A stretch of 64,000 bases of DNA from Bdellovibrio bacteriovorus (GTDB taxonomy: Bacteria > Bdellovibrionota > Bdellovibrionia > Bdellovibrionales > Bdellovibrionaceae), in NCBI RefSeq assembly GCF_002208115.1, contig NZ_CP020946.1:806001-870000 (forward strand). The letters run 5' to 3'. The notes under the pieces were generated by a model. The model saw nothing but the letters and a program-made list of their open reading frames with translations. It made no database searches and was not told where the DNA came from. Every line of letters starts with the position of its first letter. Positions within the stretch are counted from its first letter, which is position 1. Position numbers and translations under genes: made by a program. Shown in pieces: positions 51,186 through 60,603 of the stretch.

Positions 51186-53399
51186 ATGGGGGCTATGGAA
51201 AATACGCCCCTTAAGGATGAGTTTCTTCCTCCTGGTCCCCAGGAGTTTAAAAAGCGACGCCGCGAGATCATTTTGGTTCTTGTGGTGTCGTTTTTATTTG
51301 GTCTTCTGACGTGGTTTGAGATCCGCCTGTTCGCCACCAGTCAGCAGCTTCCGTTTGTTCACAGTATCTTCTTCTTCGGTCTGGTGAACTTCAACATCAT
51401 CCTGCTGTTGCTTCTGCTGTTCATGATCTTCCGCAATGTCGTGAAGGTGTTCGTGGAAAGGCAGGGCAAAGTCTTTGGCTCAAGCTTAAAGGCCAAACTG
51501 GTCGCGGCCTTTGTGGCGTTCAGCTTTATTCCGACCGTGCTGATGTTCATCATCTCGGTGTTTTATATCAACTCCAGCTTCGACAAATGGTTCAGTGCGA
51601 AGATGGCCGGGGTTCTGAAAAGCTCCATCGAAGTCACCAACGCCTATTACTTCAACGCCAAGAAAAAGAACTATCACTTCGCCCATCAGATTGCGGATTC
51701 CCTTCGTCCGCTGCGTGATCAGCGTGCCATCGAAAAAAAGGTGGAACAGCTGCGCAAGGATTTCAGCCTGGATGCGGTCGAGTATTATCCATCGCTGTTT
51801 GGCAAGCGCGTGGTGGTGTCGGCCGAAGATGACACGGTCCCGACGGTGCCGGCAGTCTCACTGGAGTTCCTGCAAAAAGGTATCAAACTTCAGGCTGAAG
51901 CCAGTATCATTCACCAGTTTGGTGACGGCAACCTGGTGCGTGTGATTGTACCAGTGCAAGAGGGCGCCGAGCGGGGCGCGGTTGTCGTTTCAAGTTTTCT
52001 GCCGCTTTCATTGATTTCCAAGATGAATGACATTTCGACCGCCTACGATGAATTCCGCGACATCAATCCGCTGGAATATCCGTTGAAGTCGATCTATCTG
52101 TATATTCTGGTTCTGATGACCTTCGTGATTCTGCTGGCGGCAACGTGGTTTGGATTCTATTTGGCAAAACAGTTGTCAGTGCCGATCGTGCAACTGGGCC
52201 GCGCCACCCGCCGGGTTGCCGGGGGGGATTATACTCCCCTGGACGTCAAAGCCGGTTCAGAAGAGATTGCCGACTTGATTCAAAGCTTTAACTCGATGAC
52301 TGTGACCCTGGAAAGCACGCTGGCCGAACTGGATCAACACGCGCGCTACACCGACACGGTTTTGAAAAACGTCAGCGCCGGGGTGATCTCGGTGGACAAG
52401 GCCGGGGTTGTAACCACGATCAATCGTCATGCGGCTCAGTTGCTGCGTGTGGACCCTGAAAAGTACATCGGGCATTCGGTGCGAGATCTGCTGACGCTGG
52501 AGTATTTCCGCACGTTCGCGGAACTGCAAAAAACCATGCACGATCACAAGATTGAAAGCTTGCAAAAAGAGCTGCGCCTGAATGTTCAGGGGGAAGCGAT
52601 TCCGTTGCAGGTGACTTTGTCGATGCTGAAAGATGAAAAGGGCGAAGACATCGGTAAGATTCTGGTCTTTGACGACATGTCTCCGATTGTGAACGCCCAG
52701 CGTGCGGCCGCCTGGACGGAAGTGGCCCGTCGTATCGCGCATGAAATCAAAAATCCGCTGACGCCGATCAAACTTTCCGCCGAACGCCTGCAACGCAAGT
52801 TCGGGGGCTCGATCACGGACCCGGCTTTCAGTGAATGCACCACCATGATCGTGAAGCAGGTGGATGGGCTTAAGAATCTGGTGAACGAGTTCAGCAACTT
52901 TGCCCGTTTACCACAGGCCCGTCCGGTGGTGGCGAATTTGAACTCGGTGGTGGAAGAATCCCTGGGGCTGTACCGTCAGGCCCACCCGCAGATCGACTTT
53001 GAATTCAGCAAGGATCTGGAGCTGCCGGACTTTAAGTTTGATCCGGACCAGATCAAGCGTGTTCTGGTCAATTTGGTCGATAACTCAGTTTCGGCTGTTG
53101 CAAAAGAGTCACAGCCCAGCGTGAAAATCACCACGCGCTACGATAAAGACATCAAAACCGTGCGTATGACGGTGGCGGACAATGGCGAAGGCATCCCCGC
53201 AGCGGATCGAAGTCGCATTTTTGAGCCATACTACTCTACAAAAGAGGGCGGAACTGGGCTAGGATTGGCCATTGTGAAAAGGATTATCGAGGATCACAAC
53301 GGGTTTATTCGTGCCACGGCCAATGAACCCAAAGGGATCAAGATGGTTATTGAAATGCCAGTGAACGAAGTCGGCGCATGGAAGCCGTCGGAGTCCTAG
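51186..53399 (+). CDS. ntrY: NtrY-like sensor histidine kinase
   Basis: 737-residue membrane kinase. Three membrane helices at the N-terminus (about 25-45, 55-82, 100-125), an extracytoplasmic loop, a fourth helix near 310-330, a HAMP linker (AKQLSVPIVQLGRATRRVAG), a PAS-like domain (about 380-480), the H-box VARRIAHEIKNPLTPIKLSA with His519, and the ATPase domain (NLVDNSVSAV, DNGEGIP, GGTGLGLAIV). NtrY senses signals for nitrogen, redox or envelope states in related bacteria. Six bases after ribH and 17 before ntrX: same operon. ATG at 51195 is an alternative start. Confidence 0.9.
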   Translation: MGAMENTPLKDEFLPPGPQEFKKRRREIILVLVVSFLFGLLTWFEIRLFATSQQLPFVHSIFFFGLVNFNIILLLLLLFMIFRNVVKVFVERQGKVFGSSLKAKLVAAFVAFSFIPTVLMFIISVFYINSSFDKWFSAKMAGVLKSSIEVTNAYYFNAKKKNYHFAHQIADSLRPLRDQRAIEKKVEQLRKDFSLDAVEYYPSLFGKRVVVSAEDDTVPTVPAVSLEFLQKGIKLQAEASIIHQFGDGNLVRVIVPVQEGAERGAVVVSSFLPLSLISKMNDISTAYDEFRDINPLEYPLKSIYLYILVLMTFVILLAATWFGFYLAKQLSVPIVQLGRATRRVAGGDYTPLDVKAGSEEIADLIQSFNSMTVTLESTLAELDQHARYTDTVLKNVSAGVISVDKAGVVTTINRHAAQLLRVDPEKYIGHSVRDLLTLEYFRTFAELQKTMHDHKIESLQKELRLNVQGEAIPLQVTLSMLKDEKGEDIGKILVFDDMSPIVNAQRAAAWTEVARRIAHEIKNPLTPIKLSAERLQRKFGGSITDPAFSECTTMIVKQVDGLKNLVNEFSNFARLPQARPVVANLNSVVEESLGLYRQAHPQIDFEFSKDLELPDFKFDPDQIKRVLVNLVDNSVSAVAKESQPSVKITTRYDKDIKTVRMTVADNGEGIPAADRSRIFEPYYSTKEGGTGLGLAIVKRIIEDHNGFIRATANEPKGIKMVIEMPVNEVGAWKPSES

Positions 53400-53416
53400 C
53401 AAGAAAAGGGGTCGTT

Positions 53417-54790
53417 ATGACGGCACTGAATACGAAAATTTTGATTATTGATGATGAAGCACCGATTCGTGATGTGCTTTCTGCATCTTTGCGTGATGAA
53501 GGCTATCAGGTTTCTTTGGCCCATGATGGTGAAACCGGGATTCAGGCGATTCGTGATGTTCAGCCTGATATCGTGTTTCTGGATATCTGGATGCCGGGTA
53601 AGTACGACGGTATCGAGGTTCTGAATCTGGCGCGCAAAGAATTCCCTCACGTGGAGTTCGTAATGATCTCCGGTCACGGGACCATCGAAACTGCGGTGAA
53701 GGCAACCAAGCTGGGCGCCTGGGACTTTATTGAAAAGCCTCTTTCCATGGACAAGATCCTGATTGTGATCTCCAATATCCTGAGCTACCAGCAGCAGAAG
53801 GAAGAAAAAGCGCTTCTGTTGAACAAGCTTCGTAAATCTATCGCTTTGATCGGCGAGGCTCCAAGCATCGTGGCGACGAAACAAATCATCGCACGCGTGG
53901 CACCGACCAGTTCCTGGGTTCTGATCCAGGGCGAAGCGGGCACCGGTAAAGAACTTGTCGCGCAGAATATCCATTACATGAGCTCTCGCGCCAGTCGTCC
54001 GTTTGTTGAAATCAACTGCGGTGGCATCCCTGAGGACCTTCAGGATTCCGAAATTTTCGGAATCGAAAAAGGCGCCATGCCGGGTGTTGAGCGCACGAAA
54101 AAAGGCAAACTGGATCTGGCTTTGGGCGGAACGCTTTACATTGCTGAGATCGGCGAGCTGAATCAGGCGGCGCAATCCAAGCTTTTGAAGTATCTCGACA
54201 GCCGTACCTATACCCGAGTGGGCGGTACGGAATTGATCGAAAACGATGTTCGTGTGATCGCAGCCTCTTCGAAGGATCTTGAAAAAGAAGTGAAGGACGG
54301 TCGTTTCCGTGAAGACCTTTACTATCGCCTGAACGTGATTCCTTTCCGCGTGCCTGCGCTGAGAGAGCATCCCGAGGACATCCCGGTGCTTGTTTCCTAT
54401 TTCTCTGACAACGTTTCCCGCGAAAGCGGTTATCCGAAAAAAGCGTTTTCAGAAAAAGGCGTGGAAAAAATGCTGGCCTATCAGTGGCCGGGTAACGTTC
54501 GTGAACTGAAGAATTTTATTGAGCGCGTGTACATTCTGACTCCGGGCGATTTCGTGGACGTTCACGATCTGCGCTTCGCGGGTCTGATCGACAAAGACGA
54601 CGAAAAGGCGGTGGAGATGCAGGATCTTTCCACCTTCCGTGAGGCACGCGCCCAGTTTGAAAAAGAATATCTGCTGCGCAAGATTGGCGAAAACAGCGGC
54701 AATATTTCGCGCACAGCAGAGGTGATTGGTCTGGAAAGAAGTTACCTGCACCGAAAGATCAAAGCCTACGGAATTGATACGAAAGAATAG
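53417..54790 (+). CDS. ntrX: NtrX-like response regulator with degenerate sigma-54 motifs
   Basis: 457 residues from the ATG at 53417 (AAGGGG ribosome site). The receiver has Asp12-Asp13, the phosphoacceptor Asp56 (IVFLDIWMPG) and Lys107. The AAA+ domain has Walker A GEAGTGKE (172-179) but the sigma-54 contact loop is GAMPGV (219-224) instead of GAFTGA, and Walker B reads TLYIAEIGE, with Ala243 where Asp is expected. A Fis-type helix-turn-helix ends the protein (ISRTAEVIGLERSYLHRKI). So it keeps ATP binding and DNA binding, but sigma-54 activation is doubtful; it may act as a sigma-70 regulator or repressor. The intact paralogue is at 24683. Confidence 0.9.
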   Translation: MTALNTKILIIDDEAPIRDVLSASLRDEGYQVSLAHDGETGIQAIRDVQPDIVFLDIWMPGKYDGIEVLNLARKEFPHVEFVMISGHGTIETAVKATKLGAWDFIEKPLSMDKILIVISNILSYQQQKEEKALLLNKLRKSIALIGEAPSIVATKQIIARVAPTSSWVLIQGEAGTGKELVAQNIHYMSSRASRPFVEINCGGIPEDLQDSEIFGIEKGAMPGVERTKKGKLDLALGGTLYIAEIGELNQAAQSKLLKYLDSRTYTRVGGTELIENDVRVIAASSKDLEKEVKDGRFREDLYYRLNVIPFRVPALREHPEDIPVLVSYFSDNVSRESGYPKKAFSEKGVEKMLAYQWPGNVRELKNFIERVYILTPGDFVDVHDLRFAGLIDKDDEKAVEMQDLSTFREARAQFEKEYLLRKIGENSGNISRTAEVIGLERSYLHRKIKAYGIDTKE

Positions 54791-54808
54791 AAGGAAAGAG
54801 ACAGCAAG

Positions 54809-56308
54809 ATGGCAGATACAGCAATTACCCCGACACGTTCTCAAAACTATCCAGAGTGGTACCAGCAGGTGATCGTTGCCGCTGATATGGCGGAAAACTC
54901 TCCGGTGCGCGGTTGCATGGTGATCAAACCCTGGGGCTATGCCGTTTGGGAAAACATGCAGGGCGTTTTGGACCGCATGTTTAAAGACACCGGCCATGTG
55001 AATGCCTATTTCCCTCTTTTGATCCCGTTGAGCTTCCTTGAAAAAGAAGCGGCTCACGTGGAAGGCTTTGCGAAAGAGTGCGCGGTTGTGACTCATCACC
55101 GTTTGAAAGGTGATGGCAACGGCAAGCTGATCCCGGATGGTGAACTGGAAGAACCACTGATCATCCGTCCAACAAGCGAAACAATCATCGGTCACCAGTT
55201 TGCAAAATGGGTGAAATCCTATCGTGATCTGCCGATTCTGGTGAATCAGTGGTGTAATGTGATGAGATGGGAAATGCGCACGCGTATGTTCCTGAGAACC
55301 GCCGAATTCCTGTGGCAGGAGGGTCATACCGTTCACGCCACTGCGAAAGAGGCTCAGGAAGAAACCTTGCAGATGCTGAACGTGTATGCAGAGTTCGCTG
55401 AAAAATACATGGCGATGCCGGTGATCAAAGGCATGAAAACTCCGGATGAAAGATTCCCGGGTGCGGTTGACACTTACACGATCGAAGCACTGATGCAGGA
55501 TAAGAAAGCCCTGCAGGCGGGAACCTCCCACTTCCTGGGTCAGAACTTTGCCAAAGCTTCCGAGATCAAGTACCTGAGCGCCGAAGGCAAGGAAGAGTTC
55601 GCATGGACCACCTCCTGGGGTGTTTCCACCCGTTTGATCGGTGGTCTGATCATGACCCACAGTGATGACAATGGCTTTGTGGTTCCGCCAAGACTGGCTC
55701 CTCTGCATGTCGTGATCATTCCGATTTATCGTAACGACGAAGAGCGTGCTCAGGTTCTGGATTATGTAAAAGCTCTGGAAAAAGATCTTAAGTCCCAGAG
55801 CTATGTGGGTTCTTCCGTGCGTGTGAAGATCGATGATCGTGACATGCGTGGCGGGGAAAAAGCATGGCAGTACATCAAGCAGGGTGTTCCGGTACGTGTG
55901 GAAGTCGGTCCTCGTGATATGGCAAAAGGTGAAGTCTTCGTCGGCCGCCGTGACCGCGGTCCGAAAGAGAAAGCTTCCATGGAAAGAAACGCTTTCGTGG
56001 CCAACATCACTCATCTTCTTCAGGAAATGCAGGATGGTATGTTTGAACGCGCGAAACAAATGCGCGATGAAAGTATCAAAACCATCACGAACCTGCAGGA
56101 CTTTGAAAAGTACTTCACCGGTGGTGAAAACACGGCTCCGGGCTTTGCCAAGGTTCCTTGGTGTGAAGCCGGGATGGGGCATGAGCTGCTGGCGCAGTTG
56201 AAAGTGACTCCACGTTGTATGCCGCTGGATCAGGAGCCTGTACAGGGTAACTGCATCTTCTCTGGCAAGCCCGCGACGAGCTGGGTTCTTTTCGCCAAGT
56301 CCTATTAG
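54809..56308 (+). CDS. proS: Prolyl-tRNA synthetase, archaeal/eukaryal type
   Basis: 499-residue class II synthetase. MVIKPWGYAVWENMQGVLDRMFKDTGHVNAYFPLLIP, the RPTSETIIGHQFAKWVKSYRDLP block, VMRWEMRTRMFLRTAEFLWQEGHT (motif 2) and THSDDNGFVVPPRLAP (motif 3) mark ProRS. The C-terminal anticodon domain is followed by the zinc-binding-type tail (VPWCEAG...) of the archaeal/eukaryal form. Most Gram-negatives carry the longer bacterial type with an insertion domain; this is the short kind. It ends the rib-ntrYX-proS run. Followed by a terminator. Confidence 0.97.
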   Translation: MADTAITPTRSQNYPEWYQQVIVAADMAENSPVRGCMVIKPWGYAVWENMQGVLDRMFKDTGHVNAYFPLLIPLSFLEKEAAHVEGFAKECAVVTHHRLKGDGNGKLIPDGELEEPLIIRPTSETIIGHQFAKWVKSYRDLPILVNQWCNVMRWEMRTRMFLRTAEFLWQEGHTVHATAKEAQEETLQMLNVYAEFAEKYMAMPVIKGMKTPDERFPGAVDTYTIEALMQDKKALQAGTSHFLGQNFAKASEIKYLSAEGKEEFAWTTSWGVSTRLIGGLIMTHSDDNGFVVPPRLAPLHVVIIPIYRNDEERAQVLDYVKALEKDLKSQSYVGSSVRVKIDDRDMRGGEKAWQYIKQGVPVRVEVGPRDMAKGEVFVGRRDRGPKEKASMERNAFVANITHLLQEMQDGMFERAKQMRDESIKTITNLQDFEKYFTGGENTAPGFAKVPWCEAGMGHELLAQLKVTPRCMPLDQEPVQGNCIFSGKPATSWVLFAKSY

Positions 56309-56340
56309 GAAGAAGGCCCTCAGTGAGGGCCTTCTTTTGT
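56309..56340 (+). terminator. Terminator of proS
   Basis: AAGAAGGCCCTCA-GTG-AGGGCCTTCTTTT, a long near-perfect stem and T run. Confidence 0.92.
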
Positions 56341-56483
56341 GTTAAAAAAGGATCAAGATTTATATCATTTCATAATGTTCATGAAATAATTCTCCGGGAA
56401 CACTTTGGGGTCGTGTCTTTGTATGCTTGCATTGCGCTTTTTGCGTCCAACGTTGACGATTAAAAAAGTTAACGGAGGCGGAT

Positions 56484-56759
56484 GTGTTAGCAGTAGTTAA
56501 AACGCAAGAGAGTGAAGTTAGGGATCGCATTGCATATTTGCTGGAGAATGTGGTCAAAGAAATGGCTTCTGGTGCAGAAGGTATTGAGGTGAAATACGCT
56601 TCCGGCGAACGCACGACAGTGTATCAAATCAATGTTCCTCAAGAACATCGTGGAAAGTTGATTGGGGCCCAGGGAAAGAACATTACTTCGTTGCGCAATA
56701 TTCTGGCGGCAATGGCTGGAAGCCATGGGTTTCGCGCAATCATCGAGCTTGTTGTATAG
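56484..56759 (+). CDS. khpA: KH-domain RNA-binding protein
   Basis: 91 residues. The start is GTG at 56484 with CGGAGGCG before it; an ATG two bases earlier is in another frame that stops at once. The single KH domain has the GxxG loop in HRGKLIGAQGKNITSLRNILAAMAG, preceded by VYQINVPQE. It matches KhpA, a small RNA-binding protein widely conserved in bacteria. Alone here between two terminators, so probably its own transcript. Confidence 0.9.
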   Translation: MLAVVKTQESEVRDRIAYLLENVVKEMASGAEGIEVKYASGERTTVYQINVPQEHRGKLIGAQGKNITSLRNILAAMAGSHGFRAIIELVV

Positions 56760-56785
56760 CTGAGAAAAATAGAATGCTTAAAATT

Positions 56786-56813
56786 AAAGAGCTCCCGGTG
56801 GGAGCTCTTTTCT
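56786..56813. terminator. Bidirectional terminator
   Basis: AAAGAGCTCCC-GGT-GGGAGCTCTTTT. Shared by khpA and the FecR/FN3-like gene. Confidence 0.9.
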
Positions 56814-59773
56814 TATTGAACATCGATGAAGCTTGTATTGGACCAGGGTGAAACCTGGCTGGAACTGCGCCCGCGGATTCTAAAGTACCAGCGACCTTGT
56901 GTAAGTCCTTGGCGCAGATAATAGTCTCGGGCTTCAATCTTATAGACGGTGCTGCCTTTGAAGTCCTGTTGGTTGGAAACTTCTAGTTCATACCAAGCGG
57001 CGCTAAGAATCTGTCCCCATGCAAAGCGTATGGCCTCACCTGCCTTGAAGTTGGCTCCTTTGGCTGGCGCATCCATTTCTGCGGCAATCAGGTCGGCTTG
57101 CTTGCGGTACTCCACGCCATAGACTTTAGACGGAGTGTCGAAGAAGTCCGGATTTTCGGAAATCGGGATCATGCGGAAGTAGTACCAACCCACTTCCTTG
57201 ATCGGCATGAAGATCTCAATATTTTTGGTCTCGATACGGGTGGAGTTCTTAAGGTCTTCAGTGCGTGCCACTTCGACAACGTACTTCTTGGCATTCTTTC
57301 TATGGGTCCACAGAATATGCAGGCTGTCGCTGTCTTTCGATTTCTCGATGTTAGCGTAAGTGATCTCATATCTTTCAATGACCGGTCCTGGCAGAACACC
57401 TTTGATTTTGAAAACTTCGGAGGCTGGAGAAAGTTCACCTTCCTGTGATCGTGCAAGTACACGCACAAAGCTGGGCTCTTTGGTGGCGTGTTCGACGGCA
57501 TATTTGGTTTCGTTCACTTTAATCTTAAGTTGAACATTCCCGAACATTGGTGTGTCAGCCACCTCAATAAGATAGTCTTTTGCAAATGGGACTGGCTTCC
57601 AGTTGATGGTGACTCGAACTGCGATCGGACTGATCAGATCTTCTTTTTTTTCTGTCAGTACTGGGGTGCTTAGGGGAGCCCGAATATCCACAGAGGCTGC
57701 ATTGGACCACTTGGAAGCAGGTTTATCAGCGAGTAACCTTTGGGCTCGAATGAAGTATTCGCCGGGAGTGGATATCTTAAATCCGTTCGCCAGAGTGCCT
57801 TTATAGCTATCTTCAATTTTTTTGAAGTCTTCAGTGCGACTGAGCTGCAAATTGAATTGCTCCTGGTTTTTTGCATCGCGGACCTTGGCAAGGATCTCCC
57901 ATTTGCCCCTTTCGATGAAGCGGAGCTGGGCTCGATCCAGGTTAATATCCGAGACAGCAACCAGGGAAAGACGACGCGCTTCCGTGGGTCTGCCGTCAGT
58001 TCCAACCAAACGCCAATATAGCGATCCTGGAGTTTTTCGGGTTATTCCAAGGTTTGTAGTTCCAGCGACTTTGAGTTTTTCCACATTCTGTGAAAACTGT
58101 CGGACTGGCGACAGTTCAAGAGTCACCGCCGGGCCGGACCATTTCAACTCTACGGGCTTGTCGACATAGGCGACGGAGTTGTTGGCGGGACTAAGGAGTG
58201 TCAGGTTGGCAGCAGCTGAAGCTGAGCCGGCATCGCCACTTCTATTGCTGCCGGCTTTTGCAAGGCTGCCTTTAGCAGCGTTAGAAGGTGGCTGAAGTGT
58301 GACGATATTTGAAATTGGAGAGACTTCACCTTCTGCGGCCTCTGCCTGGATGACGGCATACATATTTTGGGTCAGGCTTTCAGAAATACTGTAATCCTGT
58401 TTATTCTTCGGCAGTCGTATCACATTGGAGGAAATAAAGCTGGAGGTGCTGGACAGGCGGAGCAAGTAAAACTCTGCATCAGCAACCATATTCCAGGAGA
58501 AGGTGGCTGTCGTCACACCTTGAGAGTATTCAGTGTTCGGTGCCAAAGTTAATGTTGGTGCGACGATTGGCGGGCGAATTTGAAGAACCTTCGTGCTGGT
58601 CCACTCCGAAACCAACTGATTGCTGTATAGGCGGCGCATACGCAGGAAGAACTTTCCATCCTGATCAATCAAGGAGCGGAATGGCGGAGCCCCAACATAG
58701 GCATCATAAGGTTCGGAGAAGTTTTCAAAACGGCTCAGCTGAAATTCATAGCGGGCTTCCGGGTCTGTACTTTGTACCGTGGCCAGTAATTGCCACTTAC
58801 CCCGCTCAACAAAGTGAACGTTGACCTCTTTGAAAGCTGCGGGCTGCAGGTTGGCTACTTTGAAATAGGACGGACTGGAGTACTTTGCAATGCCTTCGGT
58901 GTAAGAGACGATTCTCCAGAAGACATCGCCTTGCATATGTTCCATTGGGATAGGGTACAGCTTCTGTCCGGTTACATTGAACTCTTTTACATTTTCATAG
59001 AAGTCCGGGTGAGTGGAGTATTCCAGAACCTGTCGATCCGACGGGCTGCATTCCCAGAGGAAAACGGTGCTTTTTTCGCCCTTATAAACGATCTGTTTTT
59101 CCACCGGGGAGATCAGCTTTATGGTCGGGTCGATAACCTGGTCAATATAAAGTTCAACGCTATTGGAATTTCCGGGTGCGCTGTTGGCATGGTTGCGATC
59201 TCTGACAACGACACTTTCACCCTGGGACAGGCTGGACTTGTCCGTAACTCCATCCATAACAAGATTTCCGGAGGCCATTGAAAGACCCAAAGCATCTTCT
59301 TTTTTCTTTACGTGAAGGTCGTAGTTGTAACCCGGGCGAATTTTGAGGCTGCCTTCACCAACACGAAGTACCAGACCCATCTGGTCGGCTTGCATGCTGC
59401 GAATATTGAAGCCTCCGTCATTCAGACTTAAAATCAGCTTGTTCTTGTCAGAGTTGTCTTCAGAAATTCGGAGCAAAGTGTTTTCAGACAAACGCGCGCG
59501 ACGTCCGCCAGAGAAAAAAAGTACAGTGGAGGACTGTCCACCGACGAAGACCTCTGAACCGTTGAACAGCTTTTGTCCGTCATCGCTGGTGCGCCAGAAG
59601 AAATCACCGGGATACTTGTGTTTGACATCTTTTTTCTTCTCGCGGACTACGGCAAGAGGTTTGCCAAATGAAGTTTCGTCTACGGTATTAATGCCGGATA
59701 AGCCAAAGTAGTATGCCAACCCTCCGACTAATCCAACGGCTCCAATCAATGCTGCAAACCATTTCTTCTGCAT
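56813..59773 (-). CDS. Membrane-anchored FecR-domain protein with FN3-like repeats
   Basis: 986 residues. One N-terminal membrane helix (about 5-24, WFAALIGAVGLVGGLAYYFG) anchors it, then a FecR-type domain (SEVFVGGQSSTVLFFSGGRR, then RLSENTLLRISED, and ILSLNDGGFNIRSM) as in proteins that bind and transmit signals in the periplasm. The rest is a series of fibronectin-like beta-domains; two units, at about residues 315-415 and 612-715, are clear copies (HFVERGKWQLLATV / RFIERGKWEILAKV, FFLRMRRLYSNQ / YFIRAQRLLADK, IRPPIVAPTLT / IRAPLSTPVLT). It lies 53 bases after the STAS-like gene, probably in one operon. Likely a periplasmic or surface protein. Confidence 0.85.
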   Translation of the reverse strand: MQKKWFAALIGAVGLVGGLAYYFGLSGINTVDETSFGKPLAVVREKKKDVKHKYPGDFFWRTSDDGQKLFNGSEVFVGGQSSTVLFFSGGRRARLSENTLLRISEDNSDKNKLILSLNDGGFNIRSMQADQMGLVLRVGEGSLKIRPGYNYDLHVKKKEDALGLSMASGNLVMDGVTDKSSLSQGESVVVRDRNHANSAPGNSNSVELYIDQVIDPTIKLISPVEKQIVYKGEKSTVFLWECSPSDRQVLEYSTHPDFYENVKEFNVTGQKLYPIPMEHMQGDVFWRIVSYTEGIAKYSSPSYFKVANLQPAAFKEVNVHFVERGKWQLLATVQSTDPEARYEFQLSRFENFSEPYDAYVGAPPFRSLIDQDGKFFLRMRRLYSNQLVSEWTSTKVLQIRPPIVAPTLTLAPNTEYSQGVTTATFSWNMVADAEFYLLRLSSTSSFISSNVIRLPKNKQDYSISESLTQNMYAVIQAEAAEGEVSPISNIVTLQPPSNAAKGSLAKAGSNRSGDAGSASAAANLTLLSPANNSVAYVDKPVELKWSGPAVTLELSPVRQFSQNVEKLKVAGTTNLGITRKTPGSLYWRLVGTDGRPTEARRLSLVAVSDINLDRAQLRFIERGKWEILAKVRDAKNQEQFNLQLSRTEDFKKIEDSYKGTLANGFKISTPGEYFIRAQRLLADKPASKWSNAASVDIRAPLSTPVLTEKKEDLISPIAVRVTINWKPVPFAKDYLIEVADTPMFGNVQLKIKVNETKYAVEHATKEPSFVRVLARSQEGELSPASEVFKIKGVLPGPVIERYEITYANIEKSKDSDSLHILWTHRKNAKKYVVEVARTEDLKNSTRIETKNIEIFMPIKEVGWYYFRMIPISENPDFFDTPSKVYGVEYRKQADLIAAEMDAPAKGANFKAGEAIRFAWGQILSAAWYELEVSNQQDFKGSTVYKIEARDYYLRQGLTQGRWYFRIRGRSSSQVSPWSNTSFIDVQ

Positions 59774-59826
59774 TCTTTTACTATCGATGATTTATGTGTG
59801 TATGTACAGTGACGTTTGAGAATTGC

Positions 59827-60309
59827 TCATGAATTTTTGAGGAAGCTAAATGTTTTATCCATAATGAAATCCGCCTCCATTGTTCCGCCACACTTTGCAC
59901 ATTTCATGTCCTCTGGAATCTGAATTTTGTAGGGACTTTGATCATTAGTGTAAAAGTAGTGAACATCTTTTGAGAGTTTGACGATTTGTTCGTGTGAGCA
60001 TTTTTCACAAAGGAAAGGCGCCATAAAAGATGTAACAAAAGAATTTTTGGGAACAAATCCCTGAACGATGTTGATCTGATTCACAATTACGAACGGACAT
60101 TCTTCCAGATAAAGTGTGGCGTCCTGCGGGATTCTGCAAGTCCATAGAATCCAATTCTTTACGCCAATGGAGTTGATGAAAGTGACCTTTGACAAGTTCA
60201 GTTTGATTTCTTTATAGGCCTGTATGCTGGCTTCAAACAAAGACGCTTTTTCACTGATAGGTCCTTCAATAGAAATTTCAATGGTGCTTCCGGTAACCTT
60301 TGTTTTCAT
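59827..60309 (-). CDS. STAS-like domain with C-terminal zinc ribbon
   Basis: 160 residues. ISIEGPISEKASLFEASIQAYKEIKLNLSKVTFINSIGVKNWILWTC follows the STAS fold of anti-anti-sigma proteins ('D.s.v.fiDS.G...l'), with INSIGVK at the regulatory site (Ser near 47). The second half holds CEKCSHEQI and CAKCGGTMEADF, two C-x2-C pairs forming a zinc ribbon. No kinase or sigma factor gene is adjacent. It precedes the FecR/FN3 gene. A regulatory role is inferred only from fold. Confidence 0.7.
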   Translation of the reverse strand: MKTKVTGSTIEISIEGPISEKASLFEASIQAYKEIKLNLSKVTFINSIGVKNWILWTCRIPQDATLYLEECPFVIVNQINIVQGFVPKNSFVTSFMAPFLCEKCSHEQIVKLSKDVHYFYTNDQSPYKIQIPEDMKCAKCGGTMEADFIMDKTFSFLKNS

Positions 60310-60603
60310 GCGCTGCCTTTGCGGTGGTATATGGTTTTCAGCATATATTTTGAATCAAAATACAGTCTGCGGCTCTTTGGAACTTGAATTGAGTATACAA
60401 AACGTTTCGTCGGTCTTCAGTAAGGATCGATAGGGGCCGGACTGGGCAAAGGTAATAGATTGAGTGTTTGAATTAATCTAACGAACACGCCGAACAACTG
60501 CTACATTCCAATAGCCGGAAAGTCTTATGTCATTAAGCTCTGATTCTCCGCGGGAGTTTGCAGGGTCTGCCAGGGTAACATAAGTGGTAAACCGGGAGGT
60601 CTC
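60310..60603. promoter_or_regulatory. Divergent gap between STAS-like and L,D-transpeptidase genes
   Basis: 294 bases. AT-rich near the STAS start. No clear promoter, structure or small gene is seen. Confidence 0.4.

Noticed and set aside
54449-56182. A 577-codon minus-strand open frame
   Set aside because: It lies fully antisense to ntrX and proS, both unmistakable. Its composition (His/Phe/Arg-rich) is that of a reverse-frame shadow.
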